Source: Macrocystis pyrifera (Eukaryota > Sar > Phaeophyceae > Laminariales > Laminariaceae). Taken from it: a stretch of DNA of 64,000 nucleotides. Position 1 is the first letter of the stretch. Each line of letters opens with the position of its first letter. The translations under genes were made by a program, and so were the position numbers. Shown here piece by piece: positions 23,201-34,800 of the stretch. The DNA lies in the NCBI GenBank assembly GCA_031763025.1, contig JASSKH010000001.1, positions 14,527,265-14,591,264 on the forward strand. The letters are read 5' to 3'. The notes below the pieces were generated by a model. It was not told the DNA's origin. It saw only the letters and a program-made list of their open reading frames with translations, and did no database searches.

Positions 23201-26200
23201 CGTACGCAGAATATGCCGCGCGCTCTCTCATACGTGGGGAAACCGACCGTAGGTAGCACAGCAGGATGTGACAAAACTCGACCGCAATTAGTTTCGGTAC
23301 GCGACAGGCATCAACTTGAGAAAAGTCGGACTTGAAATACGTTTTTTTTGGCTCGACTAGTTTTCTGTGTGAAACACAAGAAAATCGTTCAATTTAACAC
23401 TGACTGATGCTCGTGTAGGATGCAGCGCCTGTCTCACGTAATAATTTGAGCCTCTGACCCAAAACGATGGTTTTGGGCATGTGTGTACAGAGGAGAAACA
23501 GGCACACCTCCGACAGACCGCGGTGTACAGTAGATCATCTAGATCATCTAGATCATCTAGATCATTACCAAACGCTATGAGATCCTGCGCAAGACCTGTG
23601 CAGTAGCGCAGACCCCACCCAGGAAACCTGTCCTGCATCACGCAAAATACAGGGCTCCAACGCAGAAACATGAGCTTTCTATAGATCACACAGATCACAC
23701 AGATCATATAGATCATACAGATCAGGAACCTATCCGCCCTGAATGATCTAGATCATGAAGCGGGAATGATCTGGAGGTGATCTGTCTGAGGTGTGGGAAT
23801 TTGCGGCATCGGCGACACGAAGCAGCCCGACCGAGCTACCGGGAGGAGGGTGTGTGGCCGAATCCAGAGGTGGTCATGACCCCCCCCCCCCTCCTTGCAC
23901 AATGCGGGCGTACAAGAAATCATCGTGTAGGACATTGAACAATGTGAGCACACCATGAGGCGTATCAAGTTAGGTGGTCGGCACCACCCCCCGCCTGCAC
24001 AATCTGGGCGTAAACAAATCATCGTAGAGACACTGAACAATGTAGTTTACCACTATTTAGGCGCACCTAGTTGAGAGGCTGTCGACACCCTTGTGGGAGC
24101 TTGCTACAGTAAATAGGACCTACGGTATACACAAAAACCTATATATTTCGCTATTTTTACCAGCAAAATTTGGTCCTATATACTGTGGTCCCCCGATATA
24201 GTGTGTCTCTCTCCACAAGGATTTGTTTAAGCCCAGATTGCGCAAGGGAGGGGAGGGGGGTCCCGGCCAATAGTGATATGCAGCTGGTGTACCACAAGCG
24301 CGTACTTTGGTGACACTTGGGACGTATGCACGCTATTCCTGTCACAGGAGGGTTGAGGGGGGGAGGGTAGTAATCGGGGGGTGGGGGGAGGGAGTAGTAA
24401 TCAGGGGGTAGGGGGGGCGGTAGAAATCAGAACCCACAATGGACCCTAAAAAACATGTATGGTATGTGTCCCCGGTGTTTATACGCCATACCAGGTTTTG
24501 GGTTTCTGATTGACTACGGCGGCGTGATTCCCCGTATTGGTCGCTTGATAAGATCGCACCCACCCGTCGTTTAGATTTCAGATATCTTGTGAGAGTCTCT
24601 AGGTCCGATGTATAATTCATGAAAACCAGTATTCGCCTGCTGGGTGAGCTATGGAGCTCCTCCTCCTCAAACGAGAAACTTGGGGGAAAAGAAGGTAGGA
24701 GCTATACACGTACAGGATCTACACCTACCAGGTATTGTCGCGGCAGCACGAGTCTATGTCCAGCAGAGTGTGACGGACTTACCGTGCTGCCCTCTCCGTA
24801 AGAGCCGATCCAACCGCCGGCTTCGAAGGCGACTTCTCCAGAGATGGTGAAGATGGGTGCCGTTGAACTCTGGAGGCGTTTTATTAAGCGCGGGACCGTG
24901 GGGGGGGGGGGGGGGGGGGGATGTACTTGTTACCATGCATGGCCGAAGTCGTATGACCATAACCCCTCGCATCCCTACGATGGGGGGATCGTAAGCCGTG
25001 GGGGGTAAAGCGCGGGTATATATACGGTACTGCCGCCATCATATCGTGTGCTTCTTAGCTAGGCGGAGACAAAGTTCTGCTGTCTTGAATTGTTACTATT
25101 ACGGGGGACCATAGTAAACAGGACCAAATACTGTTAGTAAAAATACCTAAATATACAGGTTTTTATGTATGCCATAGGTCCTGTTAACTATAGACCCCCG
25201 TAATACTAACATTCAAGTGTTGGCGTCGTATCGCGTGAGCGTGTGAATGTGTCTAGCGGAGGGGGCGGGGTTTCGCGGGAAGAAAATAACTTTCACGGCA
25301 GGAATTTTAGAACTTGTTCTCTTTTGGATCTCGTTGCAGGGACAATAATCTTCTCTCGTTTTACATTGGATGAAATTATGACATCAGATTTAACACGTTG
25401 TACTGCCGTAAGCATCGTCTCGCTCGGGTGGGGGATTTCTAACAAACATCTTCATTTGTCGATTACTCATCTTGGCCCACGGGATTGTAAAAATGTTGAG
25501 GCGTGCTCATTAGTACTTATTCGAGAAAAGAGTTGACACGCACAGTGTTCGAGACGAACAGAACTAAAGAACTCCCTCACCCTTACTCAAAGCCAATCAG
25601 ACCCGACCAACCATTGACTAGCATCATTCCCTTTGTCTCATGCACAGTGTACCTCAACCATTTTTCTTGAATAAACAGTAAGCTCTACCGAAACTGTTCC
25701 TGTGTTCAGGTGCTTGTATGAGTGAAAAGTGAAACGTACTGGTTGGTGAACACTAGCTGGTGCGACGACGACGCGTTTCTTTTGTTCAATGCCAGGGTGA
25801 CGGTACATGTATGTATCGTAGTGAGCGGCTTGGCAAGCCTACAGGCTAAAACTGCTGTCATCAACCGCGCTCGAAACATGTTCCCAGTCATCAACCGCGC
25901 TCAGAACATGTTCCCAGTCATCAACCGCGCTCGTAACATGTTCCCAGTCGCATCATGTTCCTATCGTGTTCCTATCTCCACGCCGCCGCAGCTCATATCC
26001 AGGACTGTTGCTGGTTTGACGGGGGTCCAACTCAAAACGTGCGTTCTTATACACTATTAGATGTCATACCACACGCACTGTGCTCTCTCCCTTTCGGCGT
26101 ACTCAGACGCGGCGGCGTCGAGGCCCGACGACATGCATACATGCATGCGTCCTCATCTAAAGAACCCCTCACTTCGCCTGGTACATAGCATGTACCGTCC

Positions 26201-29200
26201 ATATCCGTACTCATGGTAACTCTTACCATAACATCCTCTTGTTTTGTTCCCGTGCCACGTGTGGAAAACGCGTCATGAGCGCCCGAATGTTGCCGGCGTC
26301 TCTGTTGTCAGGACTAGGAACGGTGCTCCGTCTCGAAAGGGATGCGTGGTCAACGGTCGAATGACTAAGGCCAGCAACAAATAAGTACGCGTCTCCCCTC
26401 CCTCTTCCCACCCTCCCAAATGGCCGAACACGTGGTCAAAAGGTTGTGTTATCTACGGGGAGTGTAGCCCCCCCCCCCCCCCCCCCCCCATCCCTATAGA
26501 GGGATAACGCTACGAAGCAAAGAAGGCAAAACATTTTGTAAGATTTTGAACGGTAGAATGGGAACGATGATGGAGAAGGAAGACAAAATAAGCGAAGGGC
26601 AAGCAGGGTTCAGGCCAAGCCGTAGCTGCGCAGACCATGTGTACACCTTAGGTATGACAGTCTAGGAAAGACGCGGGACTAACAACGTACCGCTTCTTTC
26701 TAGCTGTACAAAAAGCCTACGATACAGCATGGAGAATTGGATTTTAGAAAAAACTGTGGGAAATAGGAATCAGAGGAAATATGTGGAGAATGATAAAAAA
26801 GATGACGGAATGTGCGAGAAGTGCTGTGATGCTGGACGGGAAAATATCGAAGTATGTTGATATTTTACAAGGAGTTGCACAGGGATGTACGTTGTCACCC
26901 AACCTATTCAAGATATATACCAGGTATGTATGAACGACCTGATAGTAGCAGTCGAAGAAGCAAGGCAGAGGGTCACGGTAGGGGAAGATACGGTGTCGGG
27001 ATTGATGTTTGCGGATGACTTCGTGGGCATACCCGAAACGCCCGAAGGATTGCAGAAACAAATAATGAAGGCGCTAGAATACACTAGGAAATGGAGGGTG
27101 ACGGCGAACGTCAAGAAATGCGCAGTAGTTGTTTGTAACGAAGATAAGGTGAATCCGGCATATTTCGGTTGGAAGTGGGGACAAGACGAATTGCCGATCG
27201 TAGACCAGTATACGTACCTTGGCGTAGAGATCTCGAAAGACTGCTCTTGGGGTACACATATTGCAAAAGTATTACGAAAGGGTAAAGCACAAGTAGGCAA
27301 GATGGATGCGATCGTAACAGACCCGCACCTTGTCACCAGGATTAAGAGATGTATCCTGGTGAATGTGATAGCACCAAAGCTAGAATATGCAGGAGAAGTA
27401 TGGGAAGGGAACGCGAAACTCGAAAAAACAGTTGGAAACTGTACAGAGATCTGCAGCTCAAAAAATCTTCAGATGCTCAAGTACGACTAGCAATACATTA
27501 GTACCGACACGATCTCGCCGAGGTTCTGGTCGACGCGAATTCTGCAGATATCATCAGAACTAGAAATGCACTCACTCAAACCAAATAGAGACATGAGAAA
27601 GTCGAAATGGCAATATGAAGCAAGGAACATGCCAAAAAAGAGGTTGCCAGCCATAGTTGATAAAGCTGTACGGGAGAAAGTAACCAAAGGGCGAGCTGGA
27701 ATAAGGTGGGATGGCGTAGTTGAGAAAGTGTGGAAAGATATAGCGGGTAACCAAGAAGAGGTGATGTCCGTCAGGAAGTTTGGGAGGTACAAGGCAGAAA
27801 TAGAAGAAGGGATAGACATAAGGGAAAGGCTAGTTCTAAGAAACAAACAAGGTGGAATCGGAAAAACACTTAGAGATATACGGGGGATTGAGAGAAGGAA
27901 TAGGAATGAAAACGTATTTGCACGGCCCAATGGACTTCGCGAAAACGCTGAAACTGCGATTTCGTGTGGGTGATCTGGACCTGCCAGAAAGAAGAAAGAG
28001 GCACACCAATAGCCGGGAGGAGGAGGAAGCAGATGTACAGATGTGCCCGTGTGGCAAAGCAATAGAGAGTAGAACTCACACAGTAGGAGAATGTGAAATG
28101 TACAAGGAGGAACGGGATGTATTAGCAGAGGAGATAAGGGAATGGGCGAATGTGACATGGAGGAGTTTGATACACTAGATAGCAGCGAGAAAACGATCGC
28201 TATCCCGGGAGAGAGATGATGATGGCCACAGGCGGCGAAACAAGAAGGGGATAGGACTAAAAAAACTATGTAATACATGGAAACAACGTGATGAGCGTCC
28301 AACTGTTGGGGGTGTCTCTATTAGGAGTAAAAACGGTGCTCCGTCTCGAAAAGGAATCGTGATCAACGGCCAAATAACTAGGGCAAGCAACAAATGAGTA
28401 CGCCCCCCCCCCCCCCCCCCACCCCGCTATATATTATATATGGGTTGGGTTGGCGTCGGTTGGCAACGACACTGTAAAACATGCCGCTCACTACGTGAGC
28501 TAGACATCCAGGGTACCGTTTTTTTTTTTTTTTTTTTTTGTTTGTTTTGGCGGTCGCCCACAGCTGGTTGTCGAGTTAGATCATTTGTGCGAAGTGAAGA
28601 ACCTTTATTCTGCACAAGGGAATTGATCGTATCACGTAGTGTTCAAGGTAAGGCACCCAAGAGGCAAATACATAGTACTCCCATTGCTGTCTCTGGAAGT
28701 GGCTACACTGGAAATTAAACTAACTCATTGAGGCTGTCATCCATATGCAAGTCCGCCTCACAAGCGGTTCTTAGCAGGATGCAGCTCACCCTTCATGCGA
28801 CTCGCCTTACACCTCACGGCGCTTCGCGCTTGGTGCGAGCAATGTCTGCCTGGTCGGTGAAAACCCGACATGCTCCGTCCCGGCATTGTAGGGATGCGAG
28901 GGTCTATGGTCATACGACTACGGCCATGCATGAGATCGAGTACATCTCTCCTATCGAGTACACCCCCCCCCCCCCCCCTCCCTAATGGCCGAATATGTGG
29001 GAAAAGCGTTGTCTCATATTTGGAGAGTGCACGGTAATGTGCCTTCCTTCAAGTTCAGGGCCTAATAATCCATTTCACTATATGAAACTGTTAATTTCTC
29101 CGGTCTCTATCAGCGGTATGTACGCAACTAACGCCGAAGAAGGTAGTCAAAACCAACACACCCACTCACAGGACCCAATTGGTCTGACCGTCCGGGTGTG

Positions 29201-30041
29201 CATATTAAACATCCCAACGGTCCTTAACACTTGTGTTCAGATTGGTATCAAATACAAGCGCAGCATCACTCTCGCCCAATCCCTCCCAGGCGGATATTCA
29301 CAGGAGGCCAACAAATTTGGGAGTCGTTGCACTTAGAACTTACCACTATGATGGCCGATAATGTAATATCCGCTTATGTACATATTCTAACACAGCACGG
29401 GTAATATATATTCTAGGCCAGAGTGGTTGAGTACTACGTACGCTTTTCCCGATCGAACAAGAAATTGAGCCACGGAGGGTCAGTGTCTTAGCTTCGTCTT
29501 ACAACACAATTCGACGAGGGAACAAAGTGCCGAACCCTTCTCGAGATAAAATTGCCTCCCAAGGCAGGCGCGTACCGTGGTGGGGAGGGTGGGTGGGGGG
29601 GGAGAAGAGCCTGCTCCGTGCCCCCGGATCTGAGCTACGACTATTAATAGGAGGAGCAGGAGCAAGAAGGGCGAAACTGATAAATGGACGGGGTGGATGT
29701 GCTGATTATGTTCGTGCATGGCCGTAGTCGTGTGACCCATCACTCGAAAACACCCTCAGAAAAAAGAAGAAAACCAAGTAAGGGATAACAACAAAAAAGG
29801 AAACCTATCTATCCATGCACGGAGTCTATCTATCACCCCTTCCGTACCGTAGCCGAGCTGCCAGCATCCCTTCTCCTCCTATCATCCTATCATGCATACC
29901 AGGTACCTCGCTGCGGGTGAAGACGATGGTACTCTTGGCCTTGACTGTCAGCTTCGCTCCGTTGTGCACAACGAAATACAGGTTCGATGCCTCGATCGCC
30001 TCGTGAGAGCGAATAACAGCGTCTGCCGTGATGTGCGCGAT
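19814..30041 (-). CDS. multi-exon gene of unknown function, five exons
   Basis: Exons in order on the minus strand: 30041-29907 (45 codons), 24869-24783 (29), 22791-22675 (39), 21843-20683 (387) and 20080-19814 (88 plus TGA). All are phase 0 at both ends with GT/AG borders; donors include GTAAGT and GTGAGT. The first three carry short alternating hydrophobic stretches such as NLYFVVHNGAKLTV and APIFTISGEVAFEAGGW, suggesting a beta-strand-rich fold (inference). The large exon has KELVKLSSGSKDLLKAYHAAL, a Ser run, a long Asn/Asp/Gly/Ser-rich low-complexity stretch, then SPDGTFAAWPGMDGSVMFGRY and a charged EMDLIKMLHQSDQCKVW segment. The last exon contains GDRKVEFFNKFPWRRP. No family recognised. 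The LINE at 26.5-28.4 kb lies in the first intron. The first exon is probably 35998-36246, and exons may be missing between. Confidence 0.6.
20100..20300. repeat. GA/G-rich tract with SINE-like end
   Basis: (GGGA)n at about 20115-20140; then, read on the minus strand, the SINE-family end ATGAGTACACCCCC with ACTACGGCCAT upstream (20140-20215); then a 28-base poly-G. Lies in the last intron of the minus-strand gene. Confidence 0.65.
21844..22674. other. intron of the 19814-30041 gene
   Basis: G-rich (several poly-G runs). Contains a relative of the segment in the last FNIP intron (CAGGTGCACCCCTCTACC at about 22270-22290) and footprint palindromes at 22480, 22585 and 22663. Confidence 0.55.
23340..23790. 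repeat. GATC-rich repeat region
   Basis: Tandem AGATCATCT decamers at about 23528-23562 and AGATCACAC/AGATCATAT units at about 23690-23725. Similar GATC-dense segments occur at about 33320-33545 and 34885-35150, suggesting one dispersed family. Not CRISPR: no conserved repeat/spacer lengths. Confidence 0.6.
24108..24197. mobile_element. family A MITE, degenerate
   Basis: Internal CCTATATATTT and TTTACCAGCAAAATTTGGTCC are clear, but both termini are eroded. Confidence 0.65.
24421..24510. repeat. family E dispersed repeat
   Basis: AAATCAGAACCCACAATGGA through to TTTTGGGTTTCTGAT, imperfectly inverted. Relatives at about 38338-38415, 43930-44015 and 44054-44135. Confidence 0.6.
24900..24982 (-). 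mobile_element. SINE-like element, 3' part with poly(C) tail
   Basis: A 21-base G run (tail on the minus strand), then the reverse of GGTAACAAGTACAT and the CATACGACTTCGGCCATGC block. Confidence 0.65.
25099..25203. mobile_element. family A MITE, intact reference copy
   Basis: 105 bp with TA on both sides. It is the uninterrupted counterpart of the outer element at 2530-2742. Confidence 0.9.
26240..26395 (+). mobile_element. LINE 3' end, 5'-truncated
   Basis: GGTGCTCCGTCTCGAAAGGG and CCAGCAACAAATAAGTACG match the LINE end. The stop context here is TAA rather than TGA. Confidence 0.75.
26487..28420 (+). mobile_element. non-LTR retrotransposon (LINE) with degenerate reverse transcriptase
   Basis: 5'-truncated at the RT domain, just after a 22-base poly-C run. 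In order: YRGITLRSKEGKTFCKIL; EGQAGFRPSRSCADHVYTL; KAYDTAWR (motif A area); GVAQGCTLSPNLFKIY (motif B); GLMFADDFVGI (motif C, FADD at about 27008-27020); a C-terminal arm; and a zinc-knuckle-like CPCGKAIESRTHTVGEC at about 28043-28093. Broken by in-frame stops and frameshifts, including one beside a TACCAGGTA at 26918. It ends GCAACAAATGAGTAC then poly-C. No endonuclease domain remains. At least eight shorter copies in the window share this 3' end. Sits in an intron of the 19814-30041 gene, antisense to it. Confidence 0.85.
28805..28979 (+). mobile_element. SINE-like element with poly(C) tail, longest plus-strand copy
   Basis: Runs CTCACGGCGCTTCGCGCTTGG, CTGCCTGGTCGGTGAAAACC, CGGCATTGTAGGGATGCGAG, CATACGACTACGGCCATGC, GAGATCGAGTAC, then TACACC and poly-C. 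No coding capacity. The minus-strand copy at 46275-46440 matches over the same length. Its 3' end resembles that of the LINE. Confidence 0.75.
29695..29742 (-). mobile_element. SINE-like fragment
   Basis: TTCGTGCATGGCCGTAGTCG block only, without a poly-G tail. Confidence 0.45.
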
Positions 30042-30172
30042 CTGAAAAACAAAACCGCGCGCGAACAGACAGACGAGATATACGGCAGACGGAGGGGGAG
30101 CACGTGCGTGTGTACGTGGTGGGTGTAGGCGTGCGGGTCGGAGGTACTATCTAGATCTTAGAGTGCTGCACG

Positions 30173-30260
30173 TCACTCTCGGACGGACGGAAATATAAGG
30201 ACCGTTTGATGTTCTTATTCTTACGCCAACGCCCCTTACATTTCCGTCCGTCCAAAGTGG
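30173..30260. mobile_element. family B MITE
   Basis: Arms GGACGGACGGAAATATAAGG and TTTCCGTCCGTCC pair almost perfectly. Right end AAAGTGG followed by TA. Confidence 0.7.
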
Positions 30261-30696
30261 TACGTCGTCGGTGTATGCGCAGATCGGAGATATTAATAGT
30301 ATCTTTCCGTACTGTATTCGAGAGCATTTGCGTCCCCAAAAAGCACACTTCGTACTACTGCACGTACTTCGCATGTACATATTTGTATTGGCATGTTGCT
30401 ATGCTGCTAGGCCGCCTATTGGCTAGAGGGGTGTATAGTGTATAGACCTTCTTGGCCCAGCTTGTGCTCCCGACCGGCCTGTTAGGAAAATTTCTCTGGA
30501 GAAATTCTATCAGAAAATTCTCTCAGAATGAAGATGTATCGAGGAGTTTGTGTGGACTGTCAACCGATTTTGTCGAACCTGCTGGGCCACGCCGTAAAAC
30601 ACGTAAGCACTACTGCACTACTACTGGCCTGCTGGCAGCCCAACGTACAGCGAAGAGGTATACCTATCACCTACCAGGTATCATACATGAACAGAA

Positions 30697-30779
30697 CCAC
30701 TCACCGTGATCGGAAATATAAGGATCGTTTGATGTTCGCATCATACTCCAAATGGGGACTGTAATATCGACCAGAGTGG
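30697..30779. mobile_element. family B MITE
   Basis: Starts CCACTCACCGTGATCGGAAA and ends CGACCAGAGTGG, followed by TA. A TACCAGGTA lies just upstream at 30672. Confidence 0.7.
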
Positions 30780-31300
30780 TAAGACAACGGTAAATCTGGT
30801 CCAGGCCACAGTACATGTCTTATCGGAGAAAGGGTGCACTATACACCTATTTTCAGCATAACAAACGATTCTCGAAATCTCCCACTATCCTGTGAAGGAT
30901 CAATTTTTCCCTTGGTAGTATGCACAGTAGTAACGGCCTTCCTCAAGCGCAGTAACCGAAGAAAATGCGATTTGCTGGTGAAGCGCAAATTTGGCGTATG
31001 TCTGTGTCGGAAAGTCTGGGTTCGAAAAATCGAAGAGGGCATAATCGAGGGCAGTCAGTCCAGCCGGCAGTCTTGCAGCGGACATCGCCTGTACAGTAGT
31101 AGGTCAACCAGGCCCACGCAGCAAAGTCGGAGATTCGGGCTAAAAGAGAACGTGAGCCGGCATAATAAGGCGTTGACCAACCCAGTCGGAAGTTTTTCTC
31201 CGTTTCTCTGCCATCCTTATCTCTCTGGCCGTCTGGGCTCTGTCGAACGAAAAAGAAAGCTACCCGCGGTTGGGATCCTGGTCTGGAAAGGAGCGACGAC

Positions 31301-31379
31301 CTACTCTGGGCGTAAATGTGAGGATGGTTCGGTCTTCATATTAGCGTCTAAACGCTCCTAGTATTCCCGCGTAGAGTGG
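31301..31379. mobile_element. family B MITE
   Basis: Starts CTACTCTGGGCGTAAATGTG and ends CGCGTAGAGTGG before TA. Confidence 0.7.
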
Positions 31380-31679
31380 TATACCACCCCGGGGAGGTCG
31401 GCCGACAGGGTTATGAATCTGGCAACGTAGATCCGGCGTTCGTGCACGGGAAGGTCTCGAAAAAAGAGAAAAGAGATGTTTTAGATCGGCAGCCGTTTCG
31501 AGAGTAATTTGTCGTTTGTAAGTGCTGAGATAGATAGGTAGGCGTTCGTTGATTCATATTCTATGTGCTTGTCTGAGAATTGACGTTCTTCGTGGAACCC
31601 AAAAAACAGGATTTTTTTCCTCGTTCCCCCCGTGAACACGGAGGCGGGTGGCGGCCTGGTTTAGGGACATGAATTAACC

Positions 31680-31765
31680 CCTTCAGAGCTGTACCCACGT
31701 TTTAGAGGGAAACATTACTCGGATTTGTGTGGGATTGTTTTTGCAGGGGTACAGCAAGGGCCAAA
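31680..31765. repeat. family D dispersed repeat
   Basis: CCTTCAGAGCTGTACCCACG with ACTCGGATTTGTGTGGGA and TTTTTGCAG blocks. Confidence 0.55.
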
Positions 31766-32414
31766 CCACTTCCTCATACTTACTACCATTGACCCGTTGC
31801 TAAAACTCATTCTCTCGAGGGGTGCTGGTAGAGGAACGTAGGTGGCACCGGGGATTCAGGCGCTGCCTTACAGCGCGGGTTCCCAAATATACTAAAGCAA
31901 AAAATGTTCTTTATGTGCCCTTTATCATCGCGGATTCGATGATCAAAAACAGATGACAATCGACGAGCAGTGAGAATGCTGAACGAACCCTCCGCGCGAT
32001 AAAGATGAAGGCATGTTTGTACCGGGGGGCGGGAAGAAGGGAAGACACCTGTGACCACCACGGCTTGTTCACAGGGCTGGAAAGTAAAATTGATGGTCTA
32101 AACAGAATGGTAAGCATACTGTGATTCGATTGGTACGCACATTTGAGAGTGACATGGCATCTAAGATAGCAGACGACGTGCGGGTCGGCGCTGGCTGCTG
32201 CGCATAAAATTGTCTTCCTGCGGGAAGCGGCCGACCGCCCCCCTCCATCGAATGTCATAGCAATATCTAAAACAGGATGACCTACCTGTCTGACCTTTTC
32301 GACTTCTGTGCCTTGGGATGCAGTAAAATATCCCCTTTAAACAGCACCCACGCTATTGACCAACACACTTTGCAGTAGGTACTTGGAGGTAGTGTCAAGA
32401 CACTATTTTGCAGT

Positions 32415-32625
32415 TGCGGGGGCAGGGGGCGCACTCATTTGTTGCTTGCCATATTTATTTGGCCATTGACCACGCATCCCTTTCGAGACAGAGCACCTGT
32501 CCTACTCCTAATGGAGACACCTCCAACAGTTGGGACGTTCATTACGTTCTTTCATATATTGCATACATTTTTTTTTGCTCGTAATCTTATCCCCTTCCTG
32601 GGGGGGGTCTGTCGGTAGACAGGGC
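32415..32625 (-). mobile_element. LINE 3' end, 5'-truncated
   Basis: On the minus strand ends with the GCAACAAATGAGTGC equivalent next to a short C-rich tail. GACCACGCATCCCTTTCGAG and CTCCTAATGGAGACACCTCC are shared with the other copies. Confidence 0.8.
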
Positions 32626-33194
32626 TGTTGTGTGTTGTGGAGGATCAGTATTGCGGACGCTAACGCACGGGGTCGCCTTTCTGGGGTGGTTTGTCTGTTG
32701 CTCGTTACCCTTCTGGGCCCCAGGTGAAGTCAACTCGTGTTCCCGACGACCTCGCCCTGCACTCTATATGGCGCCTGAATCACATAATACCACTCTGGCT
32801 TTTGCTATCTACCGGCGTGTGCTTCTGCGACTCCGCCTATCTATGTAGTCGAGTGCCCAGCGATGCTGGCCCCGAGCGCCAACTTGGAGTCCAGGGGTAT
32901 CGTAGGTGTAGAGGTGTGGAGGTATGGGTGGCCTCTTCTTTGCGTGCCCCACAACTCTCGTTGCGTGTCGGAGGAGCAACTACGCTCACGGGTGGAGGGG
33001 ACACATCGAGTGATCCAAGGAGAAGGGAGAGAGTAAGAGGTCCGATGCGTACAGGGCGTATACACACGCGCAGTAGCATAAATAGTTCGAGAAGGGTGCC
33101 GCGTTAAGCTAGTTGCGGCAAGAGTGGGGCAAGAGAGAGAAACGGCGGTCGAAGAAAAGGGACCGTCTCGGGTAGTATAGTATACTGGTAACTA

Positions 33195-33254
33195 TTACGG
33201 GGGCCCATAGTATATAGGACCAAATCTCTCTCTCTCTCTCCCTCTCTCTCTCTC
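33195..33254. mobile_element. family A MITE end fused to (CT)n
   Basis: Only the first 30 bases (TTACGGGGGCCCATAG...) remain. The sequence then passes directly into a CT dinucleotide run. Confidence 0.6.
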
Positions 33255-34097
33255 CCACGACGCAAAAAAAAACATTGGCAATGCAGTTCGAAGTACACCA
33301 CACCTCGGACAGATTGTCTAGTTCCAGTTAATGATCTACGGTAGATCTTTGGGGGAAGATGCGTCCTTGATCTGCACGATCTAGCTCATCTTACCGGGTG
33401 GGAGCCGTGCAATCTGCGCTGTCTACTGTAGGACATGTTGCTGGATTGGATCTGTACTCTACACATCTTGCATATCACGTCATAACGGCAGGTTAGGATG
33501 TAGATGATCTAGATCATCTATCTGTAGATGATATATCTGATCTGCCCGACGTGTGAAAGAAACACACTAAATCTCAGCCTAGATTTCTTATATTTACAAG
33601 TAAGTGCTCGTTATCTTGGTAGGTGCCCTGTACTACAGTATTACTCACCAGGTACCAAGTATTACTTTTCACTCGGGTATTGTTTAATACCAGGTATACA
33701 GTATTAATAGTAGCTCTATAGCAGTGCTCGTGCCTGGTACTTCTAAATGCAGACGCCGAGTTTTTTGTCATCAGAAAACGTATCCAACTCAGGGAAATGA
33801 CCCATACGCGCTACGTACGTGCAAATAAAAACGTACCTGGTACAGTACCGCCATAATACACCAGTATGTCCGCAGATATAAGTAACTTTTGGGAATTCAT
33901 TTTAGTACAAAAACGGTCCTTACTTACAGATCCGTAGAGCTCCCCTGCAAGGCGAGATGCGTGCTACCAGGCCACCTGAGAGGTGCTGCGTATACATCGC
34001 GCTGGTTTTGTTGAAGATAAAGCCACCACCCTTCCTTGCTGTTCAAGGTTACACTGACTACGTGCCGAGGTATCAAACTTGGGGAAGAAGGCGCTGT

Positions 34098-34372
34098 TGT
34101 TATGGTATCCCCTCTCCCCAGTTGCGGTGTTATTATTTGTAGCAAGCGTCCCCTCGTCATACCTGGCAGGCGTTGTCGCCTGCCTGACTGATGAATGCCT
34201 CGCCCCTTCGTTCAGAAGACACCCGGCGAGGCAAACAGCGCTTAATACAAGAGTCTACAACTTCCAACATCGTCAAGCACCTTGTGTGAGTGACAGAGCT
34301 TAGCCAGAGGCACACATGCTAGCAATAGTCGGTCCCTAGGTCCATACTGCTCTACATTTGACGCTGGCGTCG
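34098..34372 (+). repeat. 275-bp direct repeat, copy 1
   Basis: Runs from TTATGGTATCCCCTCTCCCC to the TGCTCTACATTTGACGCTGG region. Copy 2 is at about 34528-34800. Shared landmarks are CTGGCAGGCGTTGTCGCCTG, CCTCGCCCCTTCG and CAACATCGTCAAGCACC. No coding frame is kept between copies. Confidence 0.75.
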
Positions 34373-34527
34373 TCGCCAGGACCTTTCAGTCTTATTAGTT
34401 AGAAGAGGTGTGGGAGTGGGTTGGGTTGTGAAGCGCCGTATCTTCGACCCATTCTCCGAATTCTCCGAATGGGTTTGGTTCCTGCCTGAGTTTCTGTGAA
34501 TCTGCCCTTCAAGGTGGGCTAGTGTTA

Positions 34528-34800
34528 TGGCATCCCCTCTCCCCTATTGTGGCGTTATGATTTGTACCACACATCCCCGCATCACACCTGGCAGAGGCTA
34601 TCGCCTGCCTGGCTGATGGATGCCTCGCCCCTTAGTTAAGAAGACATCCGGCGGGGCAAGCAGCAACTAGAATACAAGAGTCTATACCTTCCAACATCGT
34701 CAAGCACCCTGCGTGAGTGACCAGAGCAGAGCCAGAGGCACACCTGCTATAATAGCAGTAGTCGGTCCCCAGGCCCACACTGCTCTACACTTAACACTAA
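34528..34800 (+). repeat. 275-bp direct repeat, copy 2
   Basis: Diverged by substitutions and small indels from copy 1, 430 bp downstream. Confidence 0.75.

Noticed and set aside
23520..23730. CRISPR-like array
   Set aside because: Ten-base tandem units without spacers, in a eukaryotic context.
33924..34160. Candidate minus-strand exon with donor GATCTG|GTAAGTAAG
   Set aside because: The donor is strong, but the frame is uncertain and the sequence runs into the 275-bp direct repeat; not enough to include.
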